The notes beneath the pieces were generated by a model. It did no database searches. It was not told where the DNA came from and saw nothing but the letters and a program-made list of their open reading frames with translations. Positions 53,430 through 63,311 of a DNA stretch of 64,000 bases are shown piece after piece (the first letter of the stretch is position 1; each line of letters starts with the position of its first letter). A program made the position numbers and the translations under genes. This DNA is from Spirochaetales bacterium Spiro_09 (GTDB taxonomy: Bacteria; Spirochaetota; Spirochaetia; Treponematales; Treponemataceae): assembly GCA_001604385.1 (NCBI GenBank), contig LVBK01000004.1:121494-185493 (forward strand), in the 5' to 3' direction.

Positions 53430-55601
53430 ATGAAACTGAAAACACGCCTTGGCCTCATGTTCCTGGCCATATCCCTCCTGCCGTTCAGCGTCAGCATCAC
53501 CTACATAATTCTTCGCTCAAGCGAAAGCCTCAGAACCGGCGCTCGCGGCCTTCTGGAAGAATATACCGGAAATATAGCCGGAAAAATGAATACCGTTTTC
53601 AGCAGGGAGATCGGAATTGTCGAAGGACTGGCGCACACACCGCAATTTCGCGCCCTTGACTGGATCGGCGGAGCTCCCTTCGCGCGGAGCATAGCGGCCG
53701 ATAATCCGACAATAGAATCGGTATTGTTGGTGCGTTCCGACGGAACCTATTACCGAAGCGACAATGCCGGGAATCCCGCACGGGGCAATCTGGTCACCTC
53801 GAATAATGGCGATCCGGGCGCAAGTCCGCTCAATATCAGCACCCGCGAATACTTTCAGCGCATAATGGTGCGGCGAACCGACATGACGGTCGTTTCCGAC
53901 CCGGTGCTGTCCCGCTCGACGAACAGAAAACAGGTCGTCATCGCGACCCGGGTCAAGACAGCCGGAACCATGCCCATCGGTATGTGCGCGGTAACCATGC
54001 CCACCGACACCCTCCTCGCAACCTTCACCGGATCAATTACCGATCTGCAACGCTTTTTCGGCACCCAGGCGCACATCGCGATCATCGGTTCCTCGGGAGC
54101 CCTCATCGCCGACTTCATATATGACCCGGAACTGGGAACGTATCGCGAAGTGGCCCTCTCCGAGCCCAAGGAATTTACCCTGGACGCATTGCCCGAGGTC
54201 ATGCGCACCGGTATTGAGCTGTACAGAACCCGCAAAGAACCTCTTATTGGATACAGTGTCGGGCGGGAACGGCATTATATCGCCGTTCAACCCATCGTGA
54301 ACACAGACTGGCAGTTGGTGCTCGCTGTCCCGGAAAATCAGGTATACGCCGCGGTCATCGATATTTGGGGATCGATGCTGACAATCGCGATAGTAACCGC
54401 GCTCGTCGTGCTGGGCATTTCGTTTATAACCGGGCGGCAAATTGCCCGTCCGCTCGTAAAAACCGCCCACACCCTCAAGGATATTGCCGAAGGAAGCGGC
54501 GATTTGACCTACCGCCTGTCCGTTTCCGGAAAGGACGAAATTAGCGAAGTCGGCAACTTTTTCAACCGCTTTATAGAAACCCTCCATGCGCTTATCAGCC
54601 AGGTAAAACATGAATCGGCTCAAATGGGGGACGTCTCCCGGGAATTACAGAGCCGTTCCTCACTCATCAAGCAGGATATTGAAAGAATCACGGCGAATGT
54701 ATCGGACCTGAATTTCCAGACAGAGGAACAGGGAGCAAGCGTTACCGAGACGTCCTCTACCATACACCAGATCGCCAAAAACATTGAAAGCCTCTCCCAG
54801 CAAATTGAGGGTCAGTCGGCAAGCGTCACCGAATCTTCCGCCGCGATCCAGCAGATGGTCTCAAATATCAACTCAATTTCCGTCAATCTTGAACGGGCGG
54901 GAGGAAGCTTTGAGTCCCTCTTCACGGTGTCATCGAACGGACGGGAAAGCATGGAACGCGTTATCGATCTGGTCAAGGAAGTGTCCCAGCAGTCTGAGCA
55001 GCTTCTGGAAACCAATGAAATAATCGACACGATAGCAAGCCAGACAAACCTCCTTGCCATGAACGCGGCAATAGAGGCCGCGCATGCCGGCGATGCCGGA
55101 AAGGGCTTCTCCGTCGTAGCGGACGAAATCCGGAAACTTGCCGAGGACTCGTCGGAACAGTCGGCAATCATCGAAACGGCGCTCAATAAGGTCGTCGAAA
55201 CCATCACGACCATCGTGAAAGCCTCCGCGGAGGCCGACGAATCCTTCTCGCTGGTTACCGGCCGGATTCGGGAAGCTAACGGACTTATTCAGGAAATTCG
55301 CATGGCGATGAAAGAACAAAACGAGGGAAGCCGACAGGTTCTCGAGGCGCTGGACGAAATCCAGAATATTACCGTGCAAATCAGGGACGGATCGCTTGAA
55401 ATGAATCAGGGTGCGGCAATGATACTGAAAGAAATGAGCAGGCTGGAAGGCGTCTCGCTCAAGGTACAGCAAAGCACCCAGGAGATCGCGCGGTCGAGCG
55501 ACGCGATCAGTATGTCCATCGAAGAGATTCTTGAGACCACCGAACGGAACAATACGATGGTGGACTCGCTGAACGAGCTGACAAGCAGGTTCAAGCTCTG
55601 A
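53430..55601 (+). CDS. Methyl-accepting chemotaxis protein with periplasmic Cache-type sensor
   Basis: 723 residues. Transmembrane helix 1 is at about 8-28. A large periplasmic domain (about 30-305) has the double-Cache pattern ([79 protein letters not shown]). Helix 2 is at about 310-335, then a HAMP domain, and the signalling hairpin contains [41 protein letters not shown]. The C-terminus has no CheR-binding pentapeptide. Probably senses a small organic ligand. It stands alone, followed by a terminator. Confidence 0.94.
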   Translation: MKLKTRLGLMFLAISLLPFSVSITYIILRSSESLRTGARGLLEEYTGNIAGKMNTVFSREIGIVEGLAHTPQFRALDWIGGAPFARSIAADNPTIESVLLVRSDGTYYRSDNAGNPARGNLVTSNNGDPGASPLNISTREYFQRIMVRRTDMTVVSDPVLSRSTNRKQVVIATRVKTAGTMPIGMCAVTMPTDTLLATFTGSITDLQRFFGTQAHIAIIGSSGALIADFIYDPELGTYREVALSEPKEFTLDALPEVMRTGIELYRTRKEPLIGYSVGRERHYIAVQPIVNTDWQLVLAVPENQVYAAVIDIWGSMLTIAIVTALVVLGISFITGRQIARPLVKTAHTLKDIAEGSGDLTYRLSVSGKDEISEVGNFFNRFIETLHALISQVKHESAQMGDVSRELQSRSSLIKQDIERITANVSDLNFQTEEQGASVTETSSTIHQIAKNIESLSQQIEGQSASVTESSAAIQQMVSNINSISVNLERAGGSFESLFTVSSNGRESMERVIDLVKEVSQQSEQLLETNEIIDTIASQTNLLAMNAAIEAAHAGDAGKGFSVVADEIRKLAEDSSEQSAIIETALNKVVETITTIVKASAEADESFSLVTGRIREANGLIQEIRMAMKEQNEGSRQVLEALDEIQNITVQIRDGSLEMNQGAAMILKEMSRLEGVSLKVQQSTQEIARSSDAISMSIEEILETTERNNTMVDSLNELTSRFKL

Positions 55602-55614
55602 CACACGCATATAA

Positions 55615-55648
55615 AAGAAGGCCTGCCGCACGGCAGGCCTTCTTGCTT
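55615..55648. terminator. Bidirectional terminator between the chemoreceptor and cellobiose phosphorylase genes
   Basis: Perfect 13-bp stem (AAGAAGGCCTGCC) around a 4-base loop, T-rich on both strands. It serves both convergent genes. Confidence 0.88.
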
Positions 55649-55681
55649 TATCACCGCATAAGGGATTAATACGTCGTGCGC

Positions 55682-58159
55682 TTAGCCGACGGTTACCGAC
55701 AGGCGGATCTCTGAGCCCGAAGCGGCGGCAGGAACAAGGGTTCCTGTTGCAGCAACACCGCCCGAGAGGACGGAGAGGGCAATGCTGCCCGCCGGGTTAC
55801 GGTTGTCAACCTCGATGACATACCGGCAACCGCGATAGGTGCGGGTAATGCTCGCCTTCTTCACATGGGCGGGCAGACGGGGCTCGACGCGCAAACCGTC
55901 ATATTCCGCCCGGATGCCGCAAATCCACTGACTCAGCGCGACGAAGTTCCAGGCCGCGGTTCCCGTCAGCCAGCTGTTTTTCGCCTCGCCATGACGGCGC
56001 GCTGCCTTTCCGGCGATCATCTGGGCATACACATAGGGCTCAAGGCGATGGATCTCGCTCTTGTCTTCCAGGTAGGCGGGCGCTATCTTCCGGTAATATT
56101 CCCAGGCCCGCTCGGGACGTCCCGATTTGACCTCGCCAATAATCACCCAGGGGTTATTGTGGCAGAAAATACCGGCATTTTCCTTGTATCCTGGCGGATA
56201 CGAGGAGACCTCGCCCAATTCAATATGATAGTCACGGTAGGGCGGATCAAGAATGACAATGCCGTACTCGGTATCAAGATGTTTCTTTACGCTGTCGAGG
56301 GCCTTGAGCGGATATCCCTTGTCCGCACCGATTTGCGCCATAGAGCCGAAGCCTTGCGTTTCAATGAATATCTTGCCGTCCTCGCATTCCTTTGAACCAA
56401 TCTTGTTTCCGAAGTCGTCATAGGCGCGGACATACCATTCACCGTCCCAGCCGGTATCGCAAATCTTTGCGGCCATCTTCGCCGCCTCGGCCTCGGCAAA
56501 CCGGGCCTCGTCCTCGAAGCCGAGCTTGCGGCACATGGCTGCATATTCGGGGGCAACATACACGAACATCTGCGCGATCATGACCGACTCGGCGTTCTTT
56601 CCGTCCTTGTTGGTGGAAGTCTGGAACGAGTCGTTCGGGTCCATGCTGAAGCAGTTCAGGTTGAGGCAGTCGTTCCAGTCAGCGCGGCCGATAAGGGGAA
56701 GTCCGTGCGGTCCGGTATGCTCGACGATATAGCGGAAAGACCGCTTGAGGTGCTCGAACATCGAGGCCTTGTTCGTTGGGCTGTTGTCGAAGGGCACATC
56801 TACCTTCAGGAAATCGACGTCGCCGGTTTCCCGGATATAGCCGCCGACACCCAGAATGAGCCACAGGGGGTCATCGTTGAAGTTGCTTCCGATATCGGCG
56901 TTACCGCGTTTGGTCAGGGGCTGGAACTGATGATAGGCAGAACCGTCCTCGAACTGGGTGGAGGCAACGTCGAAGAGGCGCTCCCGAGCACGCGCGGGAA
57001 TCTGGTGCACCACTCCGAGCATATCCTGGCTGGTATCGCGGAAGCCGATACCGCGACCGATACCACTCTCGAAATAGCTGGCAGAACGCGCGAAATTGTA
57101 GGTAACGATACACTGATACTGGTTCCACACAGCCATGCGGTCCAGCTTCTCGTCTCCGGTTTTCAGGGTAAAATTGGCCAGGAGATCGTTCCAGTACGCC
57201 TGCAAGTCGGCAAAGGCCGCTTCCACCGCGGCGGGAGTTGCGTATTTTTTCTGGAGGGCGTACGCCTTTTCCTTGTTGATAACGCGCATCCTGGGATTCG
57301 TCTGCAGCACGTCTTTCAAGCTCTCGCTGCCCGAATCCGCCCACTTTTTCTCCTGCTCCATTTCTATGTAGCCGAGCACGAACACGAAGGTTTTGGCTTC
57401 GCCAGCGGCAAGGGAAACATTCAGCCGGTGACTCGCGACGGGAGACCAGCCGTCGGCGACGGAGTTTCCGCTTTTTCCCGCCATTACGGTATCGGGCGCG
57501 TCAAAATTATTGTGAAGGCCCAGGAATGTCTCGCGGTCGGTATCGAAGCCGTCCGGTTTGGCGTTTACGGAATAAAAGGCAAAATGGTTTCTGCGTTCCC
57601 GGTATTCGGTTTTATGGTAAATGGCGCCGCCCTGGACTTCCACTTCCCCGGTCGAGAAATTGCGCTGGAAATTGGTCGTGTCATCGAGGGCGTTATACAA
57701 ACACCATTCGACGAACGAAACCAGCGACACGTCTTTTTTCGCCGAAGAGGTATTCGTCAGGGTGATCATCTGGACTTCCGCGTTTTCCCCGTTCGGAATC
57801 ATGTACAGGACATCGGCTTTCAGCCCGTTCTTTACCGAAGAGAGCTTTGAGTAGCCGAAACCGTGTCGGCACTCGTAGGAATCAAGCTCCACGCGCATGG
57901 GCTTCCAGCCGGGATTCCATACGGTGTCTCCGTCCTTTATATAGAAATAGCGTCCGTTGTTGTCCAGCGGCACGTCGTTATAGCGGTACCGGGTCAATCG
58001 GCGCAGGCGGGCATCGGTATAAAAGGAATAGCCGCCGGCTGTATTGGAAATGAGCGAAAAGAACCTGGTGTTCCCCAGATAATTGATCCAGGGATAGGGT
58101 GTCCGCGGTGTTTCAATCACATATTCGCGGCGTGTATCGTCAAAATGACCGAACTTCAT
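55682..58159 (-). CDS. Cellobiose phosphorylase (GH94)
   Basis: 825 residues from the ATG at 58159 (AAGGAGA upstream). It follows GH94 cellobiose phosphorylase closely along its length: MKFGHFDDTRREYVIETP, PWINYLGNTRFFSLISNTAGGYSFY, ATYHKTEYRERR-like IYHKTEYRERRNHFAFY, FESGIGRGIGFRDTSQDMLG, IGRADWNDCLNLNCFS with the catalytic Asp, GEVSSYPPGYKENAGIFCHNNPW and KNSWLTGTAAWNFVALSQW. It splits cellobiose with phosphate into glucose and glucose-1-phosphate, saving ATP. It lacks a signal peptide, so it works inside the cell on imported cellobiose. Confidence 0.95.
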   Translation of the reverse strand: MKFGHFDDTRREYVIETPRTPYPWINYLGNTRFFSLISNTAGGYSFYTDARLRRLTRYRYNDVPLDNNGRYFYIKDGDTVWNPGWKPMRVELDSYECRHGFGYSKLSSVKNGLKADVLYMIPNGENAEVQMITLTNTSSAKKDVSLVSFVEWCLYNALDDTTNFQRNFSTGEVEVQGGAIYHKTEYRERRNHFAFYSVNAKPDGFDTDRETFLGLHNNFDAPDTVMAGKSGNSVADGWSPVASHRLNVSLAAGEAKTFVFVLGYIEMEQEKKWADSGSESLKDVLQTNPRMRVINKEKAYALQKKYATPAAVEAAFADLQAYWNDLLANFTLKTGDEKLDRMAVWNQYQCIVTYNFARSASYFESGIGRGIGFRDTSQDMLGVVHQIPARARERLFDVASTQFEDGSAYHQFQPLTKRGNADIGSNFNDDPLWLILGVGGYIRETGDVDFLKVDVPFDNSPTNKASMFEHLKRSFRYIVEHTGPHGLPLIGRADWNDCLNLNCFSMDPNDSFQTSTNKDGKNAESVMIAQMFVYVAPEYAAMCRKLGFEDEARFAEAEAAKMAAKICDTGWDGEWYVRAYDDFGNKIGSKECEDGKIFIETQGFGSMAQIGADKGYPLKALDSVKKHLDTEYGIVILDPPYRDYHIELGEVSSYPPGYKENAGIFCHNNPWVIIGEVKSGRPERAWEYYRKIAPAYLEDKSEIHRLEPYVYAQMIAGKAARRHGEAKNSWLTGTAAWNFVALSQWICGIRAEYDGLRVEPRLPAHVKKASITRTYRGCRYVIEVDNRNPAGSIALSVLSGGVAATGTLVPAAASGSEIRLSVTVG

Positions 58160-58170
58160 ACTGTCTCCTT

Positions 58171-58226
58171 GGTTAATTGAAGTTTTCAACCAACCAAAGA
58201 GTAACATATCGGCAACCGGTTGTCAA
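58171..58226 (-). promoter_or_regulatory. Promoter and two operator-like repeats of the cellobiose phosphorylase gene
   Basis: On the minus strand TTGACA (58221-58226) and TACTCT (58198-58203) are 17 bases apart. A CG-centred palindrome (CAACCGGTTG within 58211-58224) covers the spacer and -35, of the LacI-operator style. A second 25-base imperfect palindrome (58171-58195, TTGAA-GTT-TTCAA core) lies at the transcript start. No LacI gene is in the window. Confidence 0.6.
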
Positions 58227-58336
58227 ACCGTTAAAATCGACGCAGGATGAGGCAGAAGGAAGAACGAAGGCGCGATCTCTGCACGTTCAGAGCCCCTTCA
58301 TTCACGCGCCACGTGGCCCGTCCGCCCGCGCCGCCT

Positions 58337-58356
58337 GCGCGCCTTGACCGGCGCGC
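58337..58356. repeat. GC-rich inverted repeat downstream of nagB
   Basis: GCGCGCC-TTGACC-GGCGCGC lies in the 140-base gap after nagB, without a T run on either strand. It could be a transcript-end stabilising hairpin. Nothing else was recognised in that gap. Confidence 0.5.
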
Positions 58357-58384
58357 CTGCAGGGACTTTCTGGCTCAACAAAAA

Positions 58385-59182
58385 CTAGGGCCGGTCGTTT
58401 TTGGCCTCAATGTCCTTGAAATACCGCACGGTACCCACCCGAAGCTCGTCAGTCGCGTCTTCATCGCACACAATGATCGCCTTCTGGTGCATTTGGAGGA
58501 TGCTGATGGTCCACATGTGGTTAATGCCCTCCTCCAGGGCATGGCGGAGGGAGCGGGCCTTGGTGTATCCGGTAGCAAGAATCATGACCTCGTCGGCACT
58601 CATGATGGTACCGACGCCGACCGTCAGTGCCTTGCCGGGTACGAGGGCTGGATCCCCGCCAAAAAAGCGGGAGTTCATCAATATGGTGTCCTGCGTGAGA
58701 GTCTTGGTCCGGGTCCGGGAACTGAGCGCGGAACCGGGCTCATTGAACGCGATGTGGCCGTCAGCCCCGACACCGCCGAAAAACAGATGAATGGTGCCGT
58801 AGGAGGCGATTTTTTCCTCAAAACGCTTGCATTCAGCGTCTTCGTCCTTTGCCATACCATTTAAAATATTGATGTTCTCGGGTTTTATATCGATATGGGA
58901 GAAAAAATTGTCCATCATGAACCGGTGATAGCTTTGCGGATGGTTTTTATCCAGACCCAGGTACTCGTCCATGTTGAAGGTAACCACGTTTTTAAAGGAG
59001 ACCTTTCCGGCACGGTGCAGCCGGATCAGTTCCTTGTACACACCGAGCGGGGTTGAACCGGTTGGAAGGCCCAGAACGAAGGGTTTGTGAGCGGTCGGCG
59101 CGAATTCGGTAATCCTGTAGACAATATGTTGTGCGGCCCATTCGGCACAGGCTGAATAGTCTTCCTTGATAACAACTCTCAT
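58385..59182 (-). CDS. nagB: Glucosamine-6-phosphate deaminase
   Basis: 265 residues with AGGAGA upstream. Converts glucosamine-6-phosphate to fructose-6-phosphate and ammonia. Family signatures are visible: [40 protein letters not shown] with the catalytic Asp, [16 protein letters not shown] with the catalytic His, and [19 protein letters not shown]. Length matches the NagB hexameric enzymes. It belongs with the cellobiose phosphorylase gene upstream on the same strand in a sugar-utilisation pair, but the 177-base gap and own promoter region suggest separate control. Confidence 0.96.
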   Translation of the reverse strand: MRVVIKEDYSACAEWAAQHIVYRITEFAPTAHKPFVLGLPTGSTPLGVYKELIRLHRAGKVSFKNVVTFNMDEYLGLDKNHPQSYHRFMMDNFFSHIDIKPENINILNGMAKDEDAECKRFEEKIASYGTIHLFFGGVGADGHIAFNEPGSALSSRTRTKTLTQDTILMNSRFFGGDPALVPGKALTVGVGTIMSADEVMILATGYTKARSLRHALEEGINHMWTISILQMHQKAIIVCDEDATDELRVGTVRYFKDIEAKNDRP

Positions 59183-59252
59183 GATGCGGTCTCCTGACGT
59201 AACTTTTTTGGGGGAAGGAAGCGTAAAGCGAAGATGCAGTCAGCCTTCCTTC

Positions 59253-59273
59253 AGGTACTGACGGGCAGTACCT
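59253..59273. promoter_or_regulatory. Perfect inverted repeat in the nagB promoter region
   Basis: AGGTACTG-ACGGG-CAGTACCT, 8-bp arms. On the minus strand an extended -10-like TGT-TACACT lies just upstream (59278-59283), so the repeat would cover the transcript start, a natural operator position. It could also fold as a 5' hairpin. Confidence 0.5.
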
Positions 59274-59330
59274 TACAAGTGTAACAGGAAAAACGTCAGT
59301 ACGCCACAGGAATAATTGCCGACATCGCCC

Positions 59331-61403
59331 TTAGCGGGATACGGGCTCCGAGAATATCGAACCCCGAATACGTTTGACGACAAGCGCCCTTCCCAGGGAG
59401 AGCACTTCCGCACGGCGGGTTTCTTCCAGTTCCAGGGTAACGAGCACGTCGCCCGTTCTTTTTTCCAGGGAAAGCGGACGTCCCAAAAACTTCAGAGCAT
59501 CGTTTTGTTCGTCAAACACGACCTCAAGAAGCGATCCTGCCGCAAGGGCCTGTTCCGCAATACGCACCTTCCCCAGAAAATCCATTCCTCGGGCCTCGGT
59601 CTTTTCAATCCGTACAGACTCGGGTACCAGTTGGGCCGGCGCTATGATTATTTTACGCTCGATGCGGGACAGGAGGGCTTCATGCTGGTCCGGCGGCAAG
59701 CGAAGCTCTTCCAGGGACGAGAGGAGGGCCTCCCTGATCTTCGCGCCCCCGGTGTCGTCGGGGGCTGCACCCCGGGCACCGGGCAATGCCAATCCGTTAC
59801 CGGCACGAAGTTGCGGAAAAACAGAGACCGTTCGCGAATGATGGGTTGGTCTTCCCAAAGAGGGCACCGGATCAAAGCCTGCGGCGCTAAAGGCGTCCTG
59901 CACTTCGGACAAATGAGATGCGTTCAATATATACACGCCGTCAGCGAGCGTAGCGGCAACAAGCGAGTACAATTCGGGCGTATTTTCAAACTGGAGGAGA
60001 CGGTCCGCGTCAAGGCGGAGGACATAGCCGTGGTACAGGGACAGGGATGCCCAGGAACGATACCAGTCCAATACTGAAAATTTGATATTTCCCGGCACGG
60101 GCCGGCCCGAGTGTCTTTCAAGGAGCTCGATAATTTTCGTATCGGTTATTCCGGAATCGAAGGCAGCCATGACCGATTTCCGGGTTAATTCATAGTCGCC
60201 GGTCAGCTGGATCGACCGGCTTTCCAGAAACGAGACAACCGGCAGGAGAGAGGCAAGACCCCACCCGGGAAGAAGGGTGACAGCGCCGGCGGGCGATACC
60301 ACCAGCGGGGGAACGGGAGACTGCGGGCTTTCATCGAGAAGAGCCGAGGCCCGGCAAAAGAGGCCGTCTTTTTCCTGCAAAATCCCGAATACAATCAAGA
60401 GGGAGGGGATATCCAGGGAATTCTCCTCTTCCTCGTCGCTGGCTGCCGCCTCATGCTCGCGCAGGAGCGCAGAAAAACGGCTGTGCGGCCGGGCCACACG
60501 GATGGGGGACGTACAGGTCTGGGAGGAAAGGACATACAGCCGATAAATGACCGATTTTTCATAGAGCATGCCGTTTTCCAGCGCGGATATGCAGTCAATA
60601 ACGCTTTGAGCCCTTCCCCGCAGAATGTCTCGCGAATGGCGCCCGGAAGCGGCGGCCACAATCCAGGCAATGCGTTCCAGGGGCGAAAGGGACGCAAAGG
60701 AAGAAAGCCGTTCCATATCGGGTTGCAAATCCGTACCGTGCCGTACCAAAAGCGCAAGGTTTTGCATGGCGGTCGACAAATGCCGGTAGCACCCGTCCTG
60801 GCGGCCAAGATACGGAAAAACCGCGGAAAGGGTTTCCTGCACCCTTTTTTTGAAACTGCCGTCATTCCGCAACGGTTCATCCTCGTGCATGAAGAATGAG
60901 ACAAAACCCGCAAGCGCGCCGTCATCAAGCGCGCACATGGCCGGAGGATCATCCATAATCGGCCATTCCCGAACGGGATACACCAGGGTATGACGCCCCA
61001 GCAGGGGAAGCATATCGTCTTCAAGCAATGGATTGAGCGCATAATAATGGCGCTGATCATCGGACGACCGATATATGACCAGCCGTTCCTCAAGGTTCAA
61101 AATTCGCTCATAGACTTCGGGAAACCGCCAGGTGCCCTCGAAAAAACGTACCAGTTGCTGCCGGTCCGGCTCGGCAAGTTCCCGTATCGCTGAAAGGAGC
61201 ATCCGGTCATCTGTTGAAAGAGACGCGATAATTGCGTTCCGGTTCTCCGCCTTGCGCAGGAAGGCGGACACATCTTCCACAAGACGCTGCTTGTTGTACG
61301 GCGTTTTGACCGCGCCCACATACATCCGGACCAGATCAAAAAAATGCTGATCGGACAGCATGACAAGGGCTTCTCGCCATTTTCGCACGGATTCAGGTTT
61401 CAT
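59331..61403 (-). CDS. Partner protein of the XPB-type helicase (helicase C-terminal-like)
   Basis: 690 residues. The gene overlaps the helicase stop by 11 bases and has only a weak ribosome-binding site, so coupling to the helicase is likely. It has no ATPase motif. The N-terminal half is helical. The central and C-terminal part (about 455-525, LDWYRSWASLSLYHGYVLRLDADRLLQFENTPELYSL) looks like the Helicase_C_3 domain found in bacterial XPB-associated proteins, including winged-helix-like stretches. A low-complexity acidic stretch (AASDEEEENS) lies near residue 320. It is plausibly the substrate-binding or regulatory partner in nucleotide excision or a related repair process. Confidence 0.8.
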   Translation of the reverse strand: MKPESVRKWREALVMLSDQHFFDLVRMYVGAVKTPYNKQRLVEDVSAFLRKAENRNAIIASLSTDDRMLLSAIRELAEPDRQQLVRFFEGTWRFPEVYERILNLEERLVIYRSSDDQRHYYALNPLLEDDMLPLLGRHTLVYPVREWPIMDDPPAMCALDDGALAGFVSFFMHEDEPLRNDGSFKKRVQETLSAVFPYLGRQDGCYRHLSTAMQNLALLVRHGTDLQPDMERLSSFASLSPLERIAWIVAAASGRHSRDILRGRAQSVIDCISALENGMLYEKSVIYRLYVLSSQTCTSPIRVARPHSRFSALLREHEAAASDEEEENSLDIPSLLIVFGILQEKDGLFCRASALLDESPQSPVPPLVVSPAGAVTLLPGWGLASLLPVVSFLESRSIQLTGDYELTRKSVMAAFDSGITDTKIIELLERHSGRPVPGNIKFSVLDWYRSWASLSLYHGYVLRLDADRLLQFENTPELYSLVAATLADGVYILNASHLSEVQDAFSAAGFDPVPSLGRPTHHSRTVSVFPQLRAGNGLALPGARGAAPDDTGGAKIREALLSSLEELRLPPDQHEALLSRIERKIIIAPAQLVPESVRIEKTEARGMDFLGKVRIAEQALAAGSLLEVVFDEQNDALKFLGRPLSLEKRTGDVLVTLELEETRRAEVLSLGRALVVKRIRGSIFSEPVSR

Positions 61404-63096
61404 AGTGCTCGTCCCAACGGATTATTGAATACTCGTACCCCTGCTCGGCAAGAAACTTTTGCCGGTTCGAGGCAAAATCCTCTTCGACTGTACAGGCGGT
61501 GACCAGGGTATAAAAATGGGAATCCCGGTCCTTTGGACGAAGGATTCGGCCAAGACGCTGCGCCTCTTCCTGTCTGCTCCCGAAGGTTCCCGAAATTTGA
61601 ATGGCAACCGAGGCATCAGGAAGGTCGATTGCGAAATTGGCTACCTTTGACACCACAATTGTCCGCAATTCACCCGCACGAAAGGCGGTATAAATGCGCT
61701 CACGTTCAGGATTCGGCGTCTTACCCGTAATAAGCGGACAGCCCAGAAGCGCGGCAACCTCTTCCAGCTGTTTGATGTACTGCCCGATTACCAGAATATG
61801 ATCCTCCGGGTGCTGGGCTATCAGGCTTTTTACCACAGGCAGCTTTGCGGGATTTTCGCTTGCAATGCGGTATTTTTCCCGCTGGGTGGCCACAGCATAG
61901 GAAATTTCCCGAGAGGGATCGATATCAAGCCGAATTTCCGTACACAGAGCCGAAGCAATCCACCCCTGCCCTTCAAGATCTTTCCAGGGTACATCGTATC
62001 GCTTGGGTCCGACCAGTGAAAACACGTCACCCTCGCAGCCGTCCTCCCGAACCAGGGTAGCGGTCAGACCAACACGACGGACAGTCTGCAATTCAGCCGT
62101 AACCCGGAATACCGGTGCGGGCAAGAGATGTACTTCGTCATAAATAACCAGACCCCAGCCATGGTCACGAAAAATACTGAAATGGGGGAAGTCGGCCTCT
62201 TTATCGGGCCGCCAGGTAATAATCTGATACGTCGCCACGGTCACCGGCCTGATATTCTTGGCATCACCGGTATATTCCCCGATCATGTCGGGATCAAGGT
62301 CCGTCTTGTCTTTCAGCTCGTCCATCCACTGGTGAACCGCCGACACGTTCGTCGTTAGAATAAGGGTGCTTGTTCGGAGCATACTCATCACCGTCATACC
62401 GACAACAGTTTTACCAGCGCCGCAGGGAAGCACGATAGTACCAAAACCGGTGCCTGGCCCCCGGTCCCCGACCAGGGCGTGGGCGGCCTCCCGCTGATAG
62501 TCGCGTATGACAAGGGGTTTTCCGGACCGGCTCATTTCCCGAAGCGACAGTTCGAGCGGGGTTCCCTCTCGCAAGGGGGCTTCATCTTTTACCGGCCAGC
62601 CCAACTTCAAAAGTTCCTGCTTGACCGTACCGCGGTCAAGGATTGCCAAAATAAAGCGATTTGACGAAGAAGGAGAAACTGACAAATACTTGGCCATAGT
62701 ATGGGATGCGGCCAATTCCCGGAAAATGGCTTCCGTTTCGGTAACCAGATACAGAACAGAATCCTTGTTCGGGTCCTCTTCATTTCCAGGAATCATCAGA
62801 ATTTTGCCGAAACGGCCCATCGTTTCGCGAATCCAGGAGTATACTACCGGCGGAACGGGAAAGCGGGCAAGGTCTCCCAAAATGTCGCAAATAACCGCCG
62901 GCGTATACCCGGCGCTCGCGGCATTCCACAGGGAGAGGGGGGTAATGCGATACGTGTGCAGGTGTTCGGGAGATTTTTCAAGTTCCGCAAACGGTATCAG
63001 GGCTCCACGGGCTTCCTGCGCGCGAACAGAGTGCACATCGAGCAAGATTGAGCGGTCTCCCTGAATTATCAAAGGGTTTGATGGATCAATTGGCAT
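61393..63096 (-). CDS. XPB/ERCC3-type DNA repair helicase
   Basis: 567 residues. Superfamily 2 helicase: Walker A IVLPCGAGKTVVG, DEVH box in VIYDEVHLL, motif III LTATLVREDG including the XPB-specific RED element, motif V region TIVVSKVANFAIDLPDA and motif VI EAQRLGRILRPKD. The N-terminal about 200 residues match the damage-recognition-like part of bacterial XPB proteins. It unwinds DNA using ATP and likely acts in repair. The -10 element TACAAT ends 8 bases before its ATG, and no Shine-Dalgarno sequence is present, so the transcript appears leaderless. Confidence 0.93.
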   Translation of the reverse strand: MPIDPSNPLIIQGDRSILLDVHSVRAQEARGALIPFAELEKSPEHLHTYRITPLSLWNAASAGYTPAVICDILGDLARFPVPPVVYSWIRETMGRFGKILMIPGNEEDPNKDSVLYLVTETEAIFRELAASHTMAKYLSVSPSSSNRFILAILDRGTVKQELLKLGWPVKDEAPLREGTPLELSLREMSRSGKPLVIRDYQREAAHALVGDRGPGTGFGTIVLPCGAGKTVVGMTVMSMLRTSTLILTTNVSAVHQWMDELKDKTDLDPDMIGEYTGDAKNIRPVTVATYQIITWRPDKEADFPHFSIFRDHGWGLVIYDEVHLLPAPVFRVTAELQTVRRVGLTATLVREDGCEGDVFSLVGPKRYDVPWKDLEGQGWIASALCTEIRLDIDPSREISYAVATQREKYRIASENPAKLPVVKSLIAQHPEDHILVIGQYIKQLEEVAALLGCPLITGKTPNPERERIYTAFRAGELRTIVVSKVANFAIDLPDASVAIQISGTFGSRQEEAQRLGRILRPKDRDSHFYTLVTACTVEEDFASNRQKFLAEQGYEYSIIRWDEHYET

Positions 63097-63104
63097 AACA
63101 GTCT

Positions 63105-63133
63105 ATTGTATCTGCCGGGCTGCTCAAGGGCAA
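63105..63133 (-). promoter_or_regulatory. Promoter of the XPB helicase operon, leaderless arrangement
   Basis: On the minus strand TTGCCC and TACAAT are 17 bases apart; the -10 ends 8 bases before the ATG at 63096, so the transcript should start about 2 bases from the start codon. Confidence 0.6.
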
Positions 63134-63142
63134 GCCGTTTAT

Positions 63143-63174
63143 ACTGCTATCAATATTGTTGATAACAGTTTTTA
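63143..63174 (+). terminator. AT-rich hairpin with T run near the left end of the putative insertion element
   Basis: ACTGCTATCAA-TATTG-TTGATAACAGT (10 of 11 arm positions pair) is followed by five T. No plus-strand gene precedes it, so it would stop transcripts entering the transposase gene from outside, a known feature of some insertion elements. The region 63175-63290 is pyrimidine-rich and non-coding. Confidence 0.45.
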
Positions 63175-63311
63175 ATCTTCTTTTGAAACATACTGATCCT
63201 TCTGTTGCCTCATTGTTTCTTACATTTCTTCTCCCTTCATGCAGGCAAAACATCAATTCTCGAACAATAGATACTCCATACAGTCTGTCGCTTATTGTGG
63301 AGGCACTACCC

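Noticed and set aside
56705..57850. 381-codon open frame on the plus strand
   Set aside because: It lies wholly antisense to cellobiose phosphorylase, whose protein sequence matches its family throughout; the frame is a by-product of codon use.
58247..58864. 205-codon open frame on the plus strand over nagB
   Set aside because: Antisense to a well-conserved nagB; its product has no recognisable features and is rich in Pro and Arg near the start.
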